Positions 26,882 through 36,208 are shown, numbered from the stretch's first letter. The stretch: DNA of 64,000 nt from JACDHG01 sp963811585 (GCA_963811585.1 CAWERR010000009.1:1-64000), one strand, 5' to 3'. Numbers and translations are program-made. Notes: generated from the letters alone by a model not told the origin.

Positions 26882-28081
26882 ATGACGTTTGAGCGGATGT
26901 GGCATGACCTGCAGCCGATCGGCCGCGATCCGCGGTCCGGCGGCTACTTCCGCCCACCGTTCGGCTCGGCCGAGCGGGAGTGCGCTGACTGGTACGCCGA
27001 GGAGGCCACCCGTCGGGGCCTCGTCATCGATCGGGACGGTCAGGGCAATGCTGTTGCGTGGTGGCGGCCCGACGGCGTGGCTGGCAACGGGATTCTCATC
27101 GGTTCACACCTGGACTCCGTCGACGACGGTGGAGCCTTCGACGGACCGCTTGGCGTCGTGTCGTCGTTCGCCGCCATCGACGCGCTGCGCGAGGCCGGCT
27201 TCACGCCGGGACGGCCCATCGGAGTCGCGATGTTCGTCGAGGAGGAGGGCACGCGATTCGGCCTTGCCTGCTTGGGCTCTCGGCTCGCCACCGGCCTGAC
27301 GGATGTCGAGCGGGCACGCGAGCTCCGCGATCGTGATGGCGTCTTTCTCCTAGACGCGATGTCGTCCGCCGGCCTCGACCCACAGCTGGGCAAGTCTGGT
27401 CTGCTGGACGATGTCGACCTGTTCGTTGAGCTCCATGTCGAGCAAGGCCGCGACCTCGTCGACCGGGATCGAGCCGTCGCGGTGGCATCGGCGAGCTGGG
27501 CGCACGGCCGGTGGCGCTTCGACTTCACCGGTGAGCCGAACCATGCGGGTGCGACCGGGATGGATGACCGTCACGACCCGATGCTCACCTACGCGATGAC
27601 GGTGCTGGCCGCCAACAAACAGGCGCGGATCGCTGACGCTCGGGCGACGTTCGGACGCGTCGCTGTGCAACCGAACGTCACCAACGCGATCCCGTCCGCC
27701 GTCCAGGCATGGCTCGACGCCAGGGGAGCGGACGCCGGTCGGGTAGCTGAGCTGGTGGCGAGCATCGAGCGACAGGCGGGTGAGCGCGGCCTGCGCGACG
27801 GCACCTCGGTGTCCGTTGTCGCGGAGTCGGTCACGCCGACCGTCGACTTCGATGCCGGCTTGTCGACGCGAATCGCGGCCATCCTCGATGATGCCCCGCA
27901 GATCCCCACTGGCGCGGGTCACGACGCCGCGATCCTGCAACTCGCCGGGATTCCTTCCGCGATGCTGTTCGTCCGCAACCCCACCGGTGTCTCGCACTCG
28001 CCTCAGGAGTTCGCGGAGACAGCTGACTGCCTAGCCGGGGTGGATGCCCTGACCGACGTGCTTCGCGAGCTCGCCGCGTGA
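26882..28081 (+). CDS. M20 amidohydrolase (allantoate/N-carbamoyl amino acid hydrolase type)
   Basis: The product has 399 residues. The metal-site motifs of the M20 allantoate amidohydrolase branch are present: GSHLDSVDDGGAFDGPLGV (His76, Asp87), FVEEEGTRFG, ELHVEQG, GAGHDAAIL and GVSHSPQEF. The gene overlaps hutF by GTGA and precedes hutI, as I recall for other actinobacterial hut loci. HutF makes N-formylglutamate, and no HutG-type deformylase is seen. This protein is therefore a good candidate for the last step, formylglutamate to glutamate and formate. That role is an inference. Allantoate as substrate would have no support from the neighbours. Confidence 0.85.
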   Translation: MTFERMWHDLQPIGRDPRSGGYFRPPFGSAERECADWYAEEATRRGLVIDRDGQGNAVAWWRPDGVAGNGILIGSHLDSVDDGGAFDGPLGVVSSFAAIDALREAGFTPGRPIGVAMFVEEEGTRFGLACLGSRLATGLTDVERARELRDRDGVFLLDAMSSAGLDPQLGKSGLLDDVDLFVELHVEQGRDLVDRDRAVAVASASWAHGRWRFDFTGEPNHAGATGMDDRHDPMLTYAMTVLAANKQARIADARATFGRVAVQPNVTNAIPSAVQAWLDARGADAGRVAELVASIERQAGERGLRDGTSVSVVAESVTPTVDFDAGLSTRIAAILDDAPQIPTGAGHDAAILQLAGIPSAMLFVRNPTGVSHSPQEFAETADCLAGVDALTDVLRELAA

Positions 28082-29385
28082 CGACGTACTGGTGCGAGCG
28101 CGCCTGGCTGGGACAGGGCGACATCGCCTCGGACGTCGCCATCGAGGTCGACGGGGACCACATCACAGCCGTACAGCGCGACCAGCCGCAAGGGTCGGCG
28201 TTTCGCTTTACTGGCTTGACGATTCCCGGGTTCGCGAACTGTCACAGTCACGCGTTCCATCGGGCGCTGCGTGGTCGCACACAGCATGACCGCGGCACGT
28301 TCTGGACGTGGCGAGACACCATGTATCGGGTTGCCGAGCGCCTCGACCCAGAGAGCTACTACGACCTGGCACTTGCGACCTATCGGGAGATGCTGCTCGC
28401 GGGAATCACTGCGGTGGGGGAGTTCCACTACGTCCATCACGCGCCTGACGGTGGCGCGTATGCCGACCCGAACGCCATGGGGCGAGCGGTGGTGGCTGCG
28501 GCCGCTGACGCCGGCCTACGCATCACGCTGCTCGACACGTGCTATGTGTCGGCCGGGTTCGGAGCGCCACCCGAAGGGGTTCAGCGCCGGTTCAGCGATG
28601 GCGACGCCGAGCGCTGGGCGGTGCGGGTCGAGGCGATGGACGACCTGCCTCCTGGTGCACTGCTCGGGTCCGCCATTCATTCGGTCCGGGCAGTGCCGCG
28701 CGACCAGCTGGCGACCGTCGGTCAGGCACGACCGCACTCGCCACTGCACGTGCACCTGTCGGAGCAGGTGGCCGAGAACGAAGCATGCCTGGAGGCGTAT
28801 GGCAGTACGCCGACCCAGTTGCTGGCCGATGCCGGGCTGCTGTCGGATCGGCTGACTGCGGTGCACGCCACGCACCTCACCGACGACGACGTCGGGGTCC
28901 TCGGGCGCGGTCGCAGCAACGTGTGTTTCTGTCCGACGACGGAGCGAGACCTCGCGGACGGGATCGGCCCGGCGCGTGAACTCGTTGCCGCGGGATCAAC
29001 GCTGACACTGGGCTCCGACAGCCATGCGGTGATCGACATGTTTGAGGAGATGCGTGCCGTCGAGATGAACGCACGGCTCGGATCGCAACGACGCGGGCAC
29101 TTCTCGGCCGACGAGCTGCTATCGGCTGCAACCGGGGACGGACACCGGTCGCTCGGCTTCCCCGACGCTGGCGCGCTCGAGCCGGGCTCCTGGGCCGACC
29201 TGGTCACGATCGACACGACCAGCCCCCGCACGGCCGGTGCAGATGCCGGTTCGGAAGGCGCTGTGTTCGCCGCCTCCGCTGCCGACATCACGCATGTCGT
29301 CGCGAGCGGGCGGGTCATCGAGCTCGACACCGCCTCCGTCGGGCATGGGCTCGCCAAAGCCATCGATGCGGTGATGCTCTCGTGA
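28078..29385 (+). CDS. hutF: Formimidoylglutamate deiminase
   Basis: The product has 435 residues from a GTG that overlaps the previous stop. Amidohydrolase-superfamily metal motifs are intact: GFANCHSHAFHRALRGR, HVHLSEQ, HATHLTDDD and LGSDSHAVIDMFEEMR. The enzyme converts N-formimidoyl-L-glutamate to N-formyl-L-glutamate and ammonia, which marks the five-step hut pathway. Co-translation with the M20 enzyme supports their acting in sequence. hutI follows after 28 bases. Confidence 0.94.
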   Translation: MTTYWCERAWLGQGDIASDVAIEVDGDHITAVQRDQPQGSAFRFTGLTIPGFANCHSHAFHRALRGRTQHDRGTFWTWRDTMYRVAERLDPESYYDLALATYREMLLAGITAVGEFHYVHHAPDGGAYADPNAMGRAVVAAAADAGLRITLLDTCYVSAGFGAPPEGVQRRFSDGDAERWAVRVEAMDDLPPGALLGSAIHSVRAVPRDQLATVGQARPHSPLHVHLSEQVAENEACLEAYGSTPTQLLADAGLLSDRLTAVHATHLTDDDVGVLGRGRSNVCFCPTTERDLADGIGPARELVAAGSTLTLGSDSHAVIDMFEEMRAVEMNARLGSQRRGHFSADELLSAATGDGHRSLGFPDAGALEPGSWADLVTIDTTSPRTAGADAGSEGAVFAASAADITHVVASGRVIELDTASVGHGLAKAIDAVMLS

Positions 29386-29413
29386 TGAGACCGCTCTTCA
29401 CAGTGAGGGGCTG

Positions 29414-30586
29414 ATGGTGTCGCTGCTGGTCGACCATGTGGGCGAGCTGGTCACGAACGACGCGTCGCTTGGAGACGGGTCACCGCTCGGGGTGCTGCGT
29501 GACGCGGCATTCGTCGTCGAGGGGGATCGCATTGCGTGGGTCGGTGAGCGGGCGGCTGCGCCAGCCGCCGACGAGAGCATCGACGCGTGGGGTGCGGCCG
29601 TGGTGCCTGGCTTCGTCGACAGCCATGCGCATCTCGTGTTCGCCGGCGACCGGGCTGAGGAGTTCGCCGCTCGCATGGAGGGCCGGCCCTACTCGGCAGG
29701 CGGGATCGCGACGACGGTGCGGGCCACCCGCGCAGCGGGCGACGAGGCCCTGCGGCATACGGTCGCGCGGTTGGTTGGGGAGATGGGGCGCCAAGGCACG
29801 ACGACCGTCGAGATCAAGTCGGGCTACGGCCTGACGGCCCATGATGAGGCGCGGAGTCTCGCGATCGCCGCCGACTTCACCGACGAGACGACGTACTTGG
29901 GGGCCCACGTCGTGCCCGCGGAGTACGCCGATGACGCGGCAGGTTACGTCGACCTCGTGACGGGCGCGATGCTTGCGGCCGCCGCGCCGTACGCCCGTTG
30001 GGTCGACGTGTTCTGCGAGCGTGGCGCCTTTGACGCCGATCAGGCAACGGCGATCCTGCGGGCGGGTATGTCGGCTGGGCTGCAGCCACGCATCCACGCC
30101 AACCAGCTGGGCCACGGACCCGGCATCGGTGTCGCGTGTGAGATCGGTGCGGCCTCGGCCGACCATTGCACGTTCGCCACCGACGAGGACCGCGACAACC
30201 TCGCGCAGGCAGGTGTCGTGGCGACACTCCTGCCTGGGGTGGAGTTCTCGACGAGGTCGCCCTACCCGGACGCCCGAGCGATGCTGGCTGCTGGCGTCAC
30301 GGTGGCGCTGGCCACCGACTGCAACCCGGGCTCGTGCTACACGTCGTCGATGCCGCTGTGCATCGCGCTCGCCGTGCGTGAGATGCGGATGTCACCCGCT
30401 GAAGCGTTGTGGTCAGCAACCGCGGGCGGGGCCGCTGCGTTGCGGCGCGACGATGTCGGGTGGCTGGGAGTTGGCGCGCGCGCCGACTTCGCGGTGCTCG
30501 GCGCTCCGTCTTTCGTTCACCTCGCCTACCGGCCCGGTGTGCCGCTGGTCGGAGCCGTCTACCTCCGCGGCCAGCGCCTCGCCTAA
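29414..30586 (+). CDS. hutI: Imidazolonepropionase
   Basis: The product has 390 residues and hydrolyses 4-imidazolone-5-propionate to N-formimidoyl-L-glutamate. Visible family motifs are GFVDSHAHLVFAGDRAEEF, EIKSGYGLTAHDEAR, HANQLGHGPGIGVACEIGA, SADHCTF and ATDCNPGSCYTSSMP. The sequence GAGGGG precedes the ATG at 29414. It is the last gene of the plus-strand anmK-to-hutI run and ends before an inverted-repeat region shared with the convergent MMPL gene. Confidence 0.95.
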   Translation: MVSLLVDHVGELVTNDASLGDGSPLGVLRDAAFVVEGDRIAWVGERAAAPAADESIDAWGAAVVPGFVDSHAHLVFAGDRAEEFAARMEGRPYSAGGIATTVRATRAAGDEALRHTVARLVGEMGRQGTTTVEIKSGYGLTAHDEARSLAIAADFTDETTYLGAHVVPAEYADDAAGYVDLVTGAMLAAAAPYARWVDVFCERGAFDADQATAILRAGMSAGLQPRIHANQLGHGPGIGVACEIGAASADHCTFATDEDRDNLAQAGVVATLLPGVEFSTRSPYPDARAMLAAGVTVALATDCNPGSCYTSSMPLCIALAVREMRMSPAEALWSATAGGAAALRRDDVGWLGVGARADFAVLGAPSFVHLAYRPGVPLVGAVYLRGQRLA

Positions 30587-30592
30587 CGCTGT

Positions 30593-30672
30593 CGAGTCGC
30601 CAACTCCCGCCCTCCGAGTCGCCAACTCCCGCCATTCCGAACCATGCCGGAAGGGCGGGAACTGACGATTCG
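30593..30672. repeat. Direct and inverted 19-bp repeats between hutI and mmpL (possible terminator)
   Basis: Two identical 19-bp copies, CGAGTCGCCAACTCCCGCC, lie at 30593-30611 and 30615-30633. A third copy in the opposite direction at 30654-30672 matches at 15 of 19 positions, so the region can fold into a long stem. It sits between two convergent genes and may stop transcription from both sides, although no T-run follows. Confidence 0.7.
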
Positions 30673-30689
30673 AAGGCAGAAGCTGGCGG

Positions 30690-32804
30690 TTAGACGAGGA
30701 CGCGTTCGTCGCCGGGCTGCTCGCTGATCTCGTCGGGCTCGACGTCGTGTTTCTTACCCAACTCGCTCGGCCACCACATGTGCCTGCCGACGTCGAGGTT
30801 GAGAGCCGTCACCAGTACGGACCGCACCACGATCGTGTCGAGCAGGACGCCCAGGGCCACCGCAAAGCCGAGCTCGGCCAAGAAGACCATCGGAATCGTC
30901 CCCAGAGCGGCGAACGTGCCCGCCAGCACCAGGCCGGCCGAGGTGATCACGCCTCCCGTCGAGGACAGTCCGATCAAGGCACCGCGCCTCGTCCCGTACT
31001 TCAGAGCTTCCTCTCGCACGCGGCTCATCAGGAAGATGTTGTAGTCGATACCGAGGGCGACGAGGAACACGAAGACGAACAGCGGGAAGCCGGCGTCTGC
31101 TCCGCCGAAACCGAACACGTGGTTGAACACCAAGGCGCTGATCCCAAGAGCAGCACCGAAGCTCAGCACCACAGTGGCCATCAGGATCAATGGCGCCGTC
31201 AGCGCCCTCAGCAGGATCGCGAGGATGAGGAAGACGACGACGAGCACGATCGGGATGATCAGCTGGTTGTCTGCTTCGGCCGCGGCCAGCGTGTCGGCAA
31301 AGATGGCAGTGTCGCCGCCGACCTTGGCATCTGCGTCGGGCACGGCGTGGACCGCATCGCGCACCTCCGCGACAGTGTCTTGCGCTGACTCGGAGTCCGC
31401 GCCCACGGACAGAGTTCCGTCGATGCGTGCGAGGCCATCGCTGACGACAGGCTCGCTCACCTGCGAGATGCCCTCGACGCTGGACATCGCCTCGCCGACC
31501 TCACCTGCCTGGTCAGCATTGCTGATGACTACGACCGGTGACGCGCCGCCCGCGTCGAAGTGCTCGGCGTAGATCTCCTGTCCCACGATGGACTCCGGCT
31601 TGTTGACGAAGCTGTCCTCGTAACTCAACCCCTTGGCGTCGAGTTGCAACATGCCGAGTGCGAATGCCGCGAGGACGAGCGAGCTCACCACCCAGACGGC
31701 GCGCGGGGCGACGGAGATCCGCTGACCCACCCGCGCCCAGAAGCCATCGGCGGTGTGGTCTACCGACCCGAGGTGGGGCGTGAGCGGCCAGAAGATGGAC
31801 CTGTTGAAGATGACCAGCAGCGCCGGCAGCAGGGTCAGCATGGCGAGCATGCCGACGCCGATGCCGATGGCCAGCACGGGTCCCATGCCTGCCGTTGAGT
31901 TCAGCTCCGCGAAGGACAGGCACAGCATGCCGATCACCACTGTGCTGCCGCTTGCGAAGATGGCAGGGCCGGCACGGTGCAAGGCCAAGGCCATCGCCTC
32001 GTGGCGGTCCTCGTGAGTCCGGAGCTCTTCTCGATATCGGGCTACCAGGAGCAGGGCGTAGTCGGTCCCGGCGCCGAACACCAGGACGGCCAGGATGCCT
32101 GTGGTTTGGGCGTTGACGGTGATGACGTCGCCCTTGGCGAGCAGATAGATGATGCCCTGCGCGGCACCGAGTGCCATCGCCGCCGAGACGAGCGGGAACA
32201 GCCATAGGACTGGGCTGCGGTAGGTGACGAGAAGCAAGACAATGACGACGATTCCGGCCGCGACCAGGAGGCGGCCGTCGATGCCGGCAAACGCTTCCGC
32301 AAAGTCGCCGTTGACGCCGCCAGGGCCGGTGACGTGGACTGACATACCGTCCTGGTCATCGCCGACCACGTCACGGATTTCGGGTATGACGTCGGCGAGC
32401 GCCTCCCAGCCGGCTTCGCCGATCGTGATCGGCACGATCACCTGGAGAGCCTGGCCATCTTCGGAGTCGATCGGTCCCAGGACCTCTTCATCGATGACGA
32501 ACTCGATGTCCTTGATGGCTTCTGCGTGGTCGGAAGCGACCTCGCGGTCTGCGTCAGTGATGCCGTCAGGGCGTTCGTAGACGATCACCGCGGGCAACAC
32601 GTCGGTGTCCTGGAACTTCTCCTGCAGCTCGAGCGCCTGCGTCGACTCGGCACTTTCGGGGAGCCACGACGACGTCTCGTTGTCCTCGACTGTGGTGAGC
32701 TTGCCTGCCAATGGGCCGGCGACGCCGAGCACCACCACCCAGAAGAGCACCACCACCCACTTCATGCGGCGCCCTGTCAACGAGCCAGCGATCTGCCTAT
32801 GCAT
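30690..32804 (-). CDS. MMPL/RND family transporter, copy 1
   Basis: The product has 704 residues with the two-fold RND plan: one helix at MKWVVVLFWVVVLGVAG, an extracytoplasmic loop to about residue 175, a bundle of helices to about 350, a second loop, then a second bundle ending near residue 680. Typical MMPL phrases include GAGTDYALLLVARYREEL and ALGIDYNIFLMSRVREEAL, which contain the paired Asp-Tyr proton-relay positions. The ribosome site is GGGGAGG. These proteins export lipids, glycolipids or drugs using the proton gradient. The substrate is unknown. Its promoter and operator match those of copy 2. Confidence 0.9.
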   Translation of the reverse strand: MHRQIAGSLTGRRMKWVVVLFWVVVLGVAGPLAGKLTTVEDNETSSWLPESAESTQALELQEKFQDTDVLPAVIVYERPDGITDADREVASDHAEAIKDIEFVIDEEVLGPIDSEDGQALQVIVPITIGEAGWEALADVIPEIRDVVGDDQDGMSVHVTGPGGVNGDFAEAFAGIDGRLLVAAGIVVIVLLLVTYRSPVLWLFPLVSAAMALGAAQGIIYLLAKGDVITVNAQTTGILAVLVFGAGTDYALLLVARYREELRTHEDRHEAMALALHRAGPAIFASGSTVVIGMLCLSFAELNSTAGMGPVLAIGIGVGMLAMLTLLPALLVIFNRSIFWPLTPHLGSVDHTADGFWARVGQRISVAPRAVWVVSSLVLAAFALGMLQLDAKGLSYEDSFVNKPESIVGQEIYAEHFDAGGASPVVVISNADQAGEVGEAMSSVEGISQVSEPVVSDGLARIDGTLSVGADSESAQDTVAEVRDAVHAVPDADAKVGGDTAIFADTLAAAEADNQLIIPIVLVVVFLILAILLRALTAPLILMATVVLSFGAALGISALVFNHVFGFGGADAGFPLFVFVFLVALGIDYNIFLMSRVREEALKYGTRRGALIGLSSTGGVITSAGLVLAGTFAALGTIPMVFLAELGFAVALGVLLDTIVVRSVLVTALNLDVGRHMWWPSELGKKHDVEPDEISEQPGDERVLV

Positions 32805-32840
32805 TGGGTTTCCCTCCCCGCGATTTGAAAAACTCGTGCG

Positions 32841-32869
32841 AACTTATCGAGCCGGTTCGAGACCGTCAA
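32841..32869 (-). promoter_or_regulatory. Promoter of mmpL copy 1
   Basis: Reading leftward, TTGACG (32864-32869) and TAAGTT (32841-32846) are separated by exactly 17 bp, close to the vegetative consensus. Transcription would begin about 30 bases before the ATG at 32804. The mmpL copy 2 promoter has the same -35 and spacing. Confidence 0.65.
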
Positions 32870-32886
32870 CTTAGTTAATGATCAAC
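32865..32886. promoter_or_regulatory. Shared operator at mmpL copy 1
   Basis: GTCAACTTAGTTAATGATCAAC overlaps the -35 box. It matches the 22-bp site at 35212-35233 in all but three positions. The part AGTT-AATGATC-AACT is an imperfect palindrome of the kind bound by MarR proteins. The tandem-MarR gene at 35298 is the obvious candidate binder. (Quoted here in two parts: GTCAACTTAGT and TAATGATCAAC.). Confidence 0.6.
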
Positions 32887-32917
32887 TGTATGACGTCGCC
32901 CACACGGCCGTCCCCGG

Positions 32918-32934
32918 CCGCCCGCGCAGGGCGG
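32918..32934 (-). terminator. GC hairpin after mmpL copy 2
   Basis: CCGCCC-GCGCA-GGGCGG forms a perfect 6-bp stem about 40 bases past the copy 2 stop. No T-run follows, so terminator function is uncertain. Confidence 0.3.
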
Positions 32935-32973
32935 GAGAGCGCTTACGCCAAAGGCCAATTGGGCTGTCGACCG

Positions 32974-35155
32974 TCACGTGACCTCCGCGGGAACCTTGTC
33001 TTCCTGTGGGGCAGGCCCTTGCCGCGGGGCAAGCGGTGAGGGCTCCACCCGAAGAATGCGCGCGACCCACACCGGCAGCCACCAGTTCCATCGACCGAAG
33101 GTGGTCACGAGGGCGGGCACGAGTAGGGCGCGCACAATCGTGGCGTCGATGAGGATGCCGACTCCCAGCGCTGTGCCGAGCACTTTGACGTCGGTCCCAG
33201 GGGACGACGCGAGCGCCGAGAAGGCGAAGAAGAGGATCAACGCCGCCGACGTGACAAGTCGCCCGGTCCGGCCGATCCCGGTGATAACCGCCATGTTGGT
33301 ATCACCGGTGCGGTCGTACTCCTCACGCATCCTGGCCAGGATGAAGACCTCGTAGTCCATGGACAGGCCGAACAGGAAGGCGAAGATGAGCACCGGCAGC
33401 CAGAACGTGATGGCGCCGGTCTCGCTGACGCTGAAGATCGCATCGGACCCGTTGCCCATCTGCCAGAAGAAGACGACTGACCCCGAACACAGCCGCAAGT
33501 GAGAGCAGATTGAGGATCACCGCCTTGAACGGCAGCAGCACCGAACGGAATGTGCGGACCAGGAGCACGAACGTGATCAGCGAGATCAACGCCAACACAT
33601 AGGGGAACTTGTCGTACACCGCGCTGTCAGTAGTCCTCGACCGTCGCACCAAGACCCGCAACCAAGACCTCACCTTCAACGGCGCCCTCGACGGCTGCTC
33701 TCACGTCGTCGACCACCGCGGTGCCGGAACTGTCGACCGTGACCTCTGTGGGCAGTACGTCGACGACCGCGGAGTCGCCTTCGGTGCTGCCGACGACGGC
33801 CATCTGGACACCGTCGACCCCACGGGCCGCCTCAGCCGCGGCGTCTGCCTCGCTAGCCGGCACCAGAACCTCGATAGGCGTCAGGATTCCCCCTCCAACC
33901 CCGCCGTCTTGCAAGGTCTGCAGGGCCTCGAACCGCGGGCCGCTTCGTGCTTGCGACTCAAGGCCCGACTGCCCGATCTTGAGGCTGAACACAGGGGCGA
34001 TGAGGATTGCCAGCATCGCGAGAGCTGCCGCAGTCGCGACGAAGCGGTGCGCGACGATGAATCGTGCCCACGCCGACCAGCCGCGCGACGCCTTGCCTTC
34101 GTGGCGGATGCGTGGGTAGTCGATGCGCGGACCGATGCTCGACAACAGAGCCGGCAGCAGCGTCAGGACGACAGCCACGGTCACCAGCGGGATCAGCATG
34201 CCGCCGATTCCCATGCTGCGCAGGAACGGGACGGGGACGACGAGCAGCGCGACGCAGGCTGATGGCGACGGTTACCCCCGAGGCAAGCACGGCGTGCCCA
34301 GCGGTCTTCATCGCGACAATGACGGCTTCCTCGTTGTCGCGGCCGTGCGCTCGCTCCTCACGCCATCGCGAGACGAGGAGCAGCGAGTAGTCGATCGCAA
34401 CCCCGAGCCCGATCAAGGCGATGAGGAACTGCACGATGACGCTCACATCGCTGAACGTCGTCAGGAGTAGGACGAGCATGAAGGTCGTCAGGATCGACAC
34501 CGCCGCGATCAGCATCGGAAGCAGGGCCAGGAACGACGCGTACACGAAGATCAAGACCAGCAGTGCGCCGGCCGCGCCGAACAGCGTCTCGACCAGGACG
34601 CTCGGACCCTCCGTGTCGCCGCCAGCCGCGAGCAGACCGTATGACGTCAGGCCACTCTCGAACCCTTGACCCTCGGCCGCCTCGGTGAGCGCTGGGTCGA
34701 AGCGGCACCTCGACGTAGGGGCCGAACGCGATCGGGATCGGAGCCTGCATGAGGGCGAACGTCGTCCGCCCGTCTTCAGTGATGAACCCCTCGTCGCCCG
34801 TACTCGCGAACGTGACGACGCGCATTGGCATGTCCTGAATGGCTGTCAGGGTGGGGTCTTCTCGCACGGCCGTCGCGGCAGTGTCGAAGATCTGCGTGAT
34901 GGCGTCCTGGTTGTCCTGGACCGTCTCGCCTTCAGGCACCGTGACGACCGCGACGTAGGTGTCGAAAGTGCTGACGCCGTAGGTCTCGATGAGCTGCTGC
35001 TCGGCATCGTCTCCGGGTTGCCCGGGCAGCGAGAAGTCGAGCGACAGCCGGTCACTGAGCGCGCTGGCGGAGAACATGCCACCGAGGAAGAGCACCAGCC
35101 AGACGGCACTGACGATGCGGCGGTGATGCATGACGAGCCGGGCCAGACGCTCCAC
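32974..35155 (-). pseudogene. MMPL/RND family transporter, copy 2, frame broken four times
   Basis: A GTG at 35155 preceded by GGGGAG starts a 2.18-kb gene, enough for about 726 residues, the usual MMPL length. It is read in pieces: 35155 to about 34700, then to about 34255, then to about 33628, then to about 33478, then to the stop at 32974. Each junction is mended by removing one base, for example giving VPLDPALTEAAEGQGF at 34700 and VEDYDSAVYDKF at 33628. Pieces such as GLGVAIDYSLLLVSRWREER and FLFGLSMDYEVFILARMREEY show both transport halves intact. The well-kept protein sequence points to sequence errors. If the breaks are real the gene is dead. Confidence 0.8.
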
Positions 35156-35187
35156 GACGTGCTCCCCTCCCAGGCAAACTCCCTCGG

Positions 35188-35216
35188 AACGTATCCTCGG
35201 CCGAGGCAAACGTCAA
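35188..35216 (-). promoter_or_regulatory. Promoter of mmpL copy 2
   Basis: Reading leftward, TTGACG (35211-35216) and TACGTT (35188-35193) lie 17 bp apart, about 33 bases before the GTG start at 35155. Same layout as the copy 1 promoter. Confidence 0.65.
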
Positions 35217-35233
35217 CTTACTTAACGATCAAT
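35212..35233. promoter_or_regulatory. Shared operator at mmpL copy 2
   Basis: GTCAACTTACT followed by TAACGATCAAT overlaps the -35 box exactly as at copy 1, with differences at only three positions. Its closeness to the divergent tandem-MarR gene suggests that this regulator binds here and at 32865. Confidence 0.6.
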
Positions 35234-35253
35234 CTGGTGAACTCATGGCTAAG

Positions 35254-35271
35254 ATCAGGGTGAACCCTGAT
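35254..35271. promoter_or_regulatory. Perfect palindrome before the tandem-MarR gene
   Basis: ATCAGGGT-GA-ACCCTGAT is an 18-bp inverted repeat with 8-bp perfect arms, 27 bases before the GTG start at 35298. It overlaps a possible -10 (TAAGAT, 35250-35255), so autoregulation by the gene product is likely. Its sequence differs from the operators at the mmpL promoters. Confidence 0.5.
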
Positions 35272-35297
35272 GTTTCGCTCTGGTGGAGGTGATCGTC

Positions 35298-36155
35298 GTG
35301 GCGACTACGTCGCTCGGGCCGCCCACGCTCACCCGCCACATCGGCTACCTGCTTCGACGGGCGTACGTCCTCGCCAGCGATTGTGCCCGGGCGTGCATCC
35401 CCGACGACACCCATCTGCGCGAGGTCGCCATCTTGGCACTGCTCGCCGAGCGGGCGCCGATGTCACAACGGGAGCTGGGCGAGCTCCTCCTCGTCAACCG
35501 GTCCGCGATGGTCAAGTTCGTCGACTCGATGGAGGCCAAGGGCTGGGTGCTCCGTGAGCGCAACCCGCAGGACCGACGCTCCTACGCCCTGCAAGTGACC
35601 AAGACCGGACGCCGGGTGCTCGCAGCCCGACTGAACGACCTGAGCCACGGCGATGACGTGCTGACCGCGCGCCTGACACAGCGTGATCGCCGATGGCTCA
35701 ACCACGCGCTGATCGACCTTCTCGACAGCAGGGAGCTCGCTCCGATCGCCTCGCTGTCGAAGCACTCCGGCTACCTCATCGCGCAGGCGCACCGGCAGAT
35801 GCGACGGCGCGCGGTCGAGCAGCTGGCGCCTCTCGGCCTCGACCCACGCGATTTCGGGGTCTTGTCGGTGCTCGCGGCCAACCGTCCCTGTTCGCAGAAC
35901 CAGCTCGCCGCCAACCTCGGCGTCAGCCCCCCGGCCGCGCTCGGGTTCGTCGACGAGCTCGAGGCGAGCCGGCTGGTCGTCCGCGAGCGCAGTTCTGCAG
36001 ACCGACGCGTGTACGACGTACAGCTGACGGTCAAGGGCCGGCGGCGTCTCGAGGCCGCTCAACGCGTCGCCACCGAGCTCGAGCACGACCTCGCCCTCCG
36101 GCTTGGCGACCGCAACGAGGAGCTGCGCCGGCTCCTGATCAAGCTGCTGACCTAG
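35298..36155 (+). CDS. Tandem MarR-type transcription regulator
   Basis: A GTG at 35298 with GGAGG eight bases before it gives 285 residues. Two winged-helix MarR domains lie in one chain. The first (about residues 10-135) contains MSQRELGELLLVNRSAMVKFVD and the wing RERNPQDRRSYALQVTKTGR. The second (about 155-285) contains CSQNQLAANLGVSPPAALGFVD and the wing RERSSADRRVYDVQLTVKGR. MarR proteins usually have one such domain of about 140-150 residues and dimerise, so this chain is an internal dimer. Divergence from mmpL copy 2 and the shared operators suggest it represses both transporters. Confidence 0.85.
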   Translation: MATTSLGPPTLTRHIGYLLRRAYVLASDCARACIPDDTHLREVAILALLAERAPMSQRELGELLLVNRSAMVKFVDSMEAKGWVLRERNPQDRRSYALQVTKTGRRVLAARLNDLSHGDDVLTARLTQRDRRWLNHALIDLLDSRELAPIASLSKHSGYLIAQAHRQMRRRAVEQLAPLGLDPRDFGVLSVLAANRPCSQNQLAANLGVSPPAALGFVDELEASRLVVRERSSADRRVYDVQLTVKGRRRLEAAQRVATELEHDLALRLGDRNEELRRLLIKLLT

Positions 36156-36208
36156 CCGATCCGCTGGTCGAGACTGTCGAGACTGTCGGGATTTTCCTTG
36201 CTGCCCCA

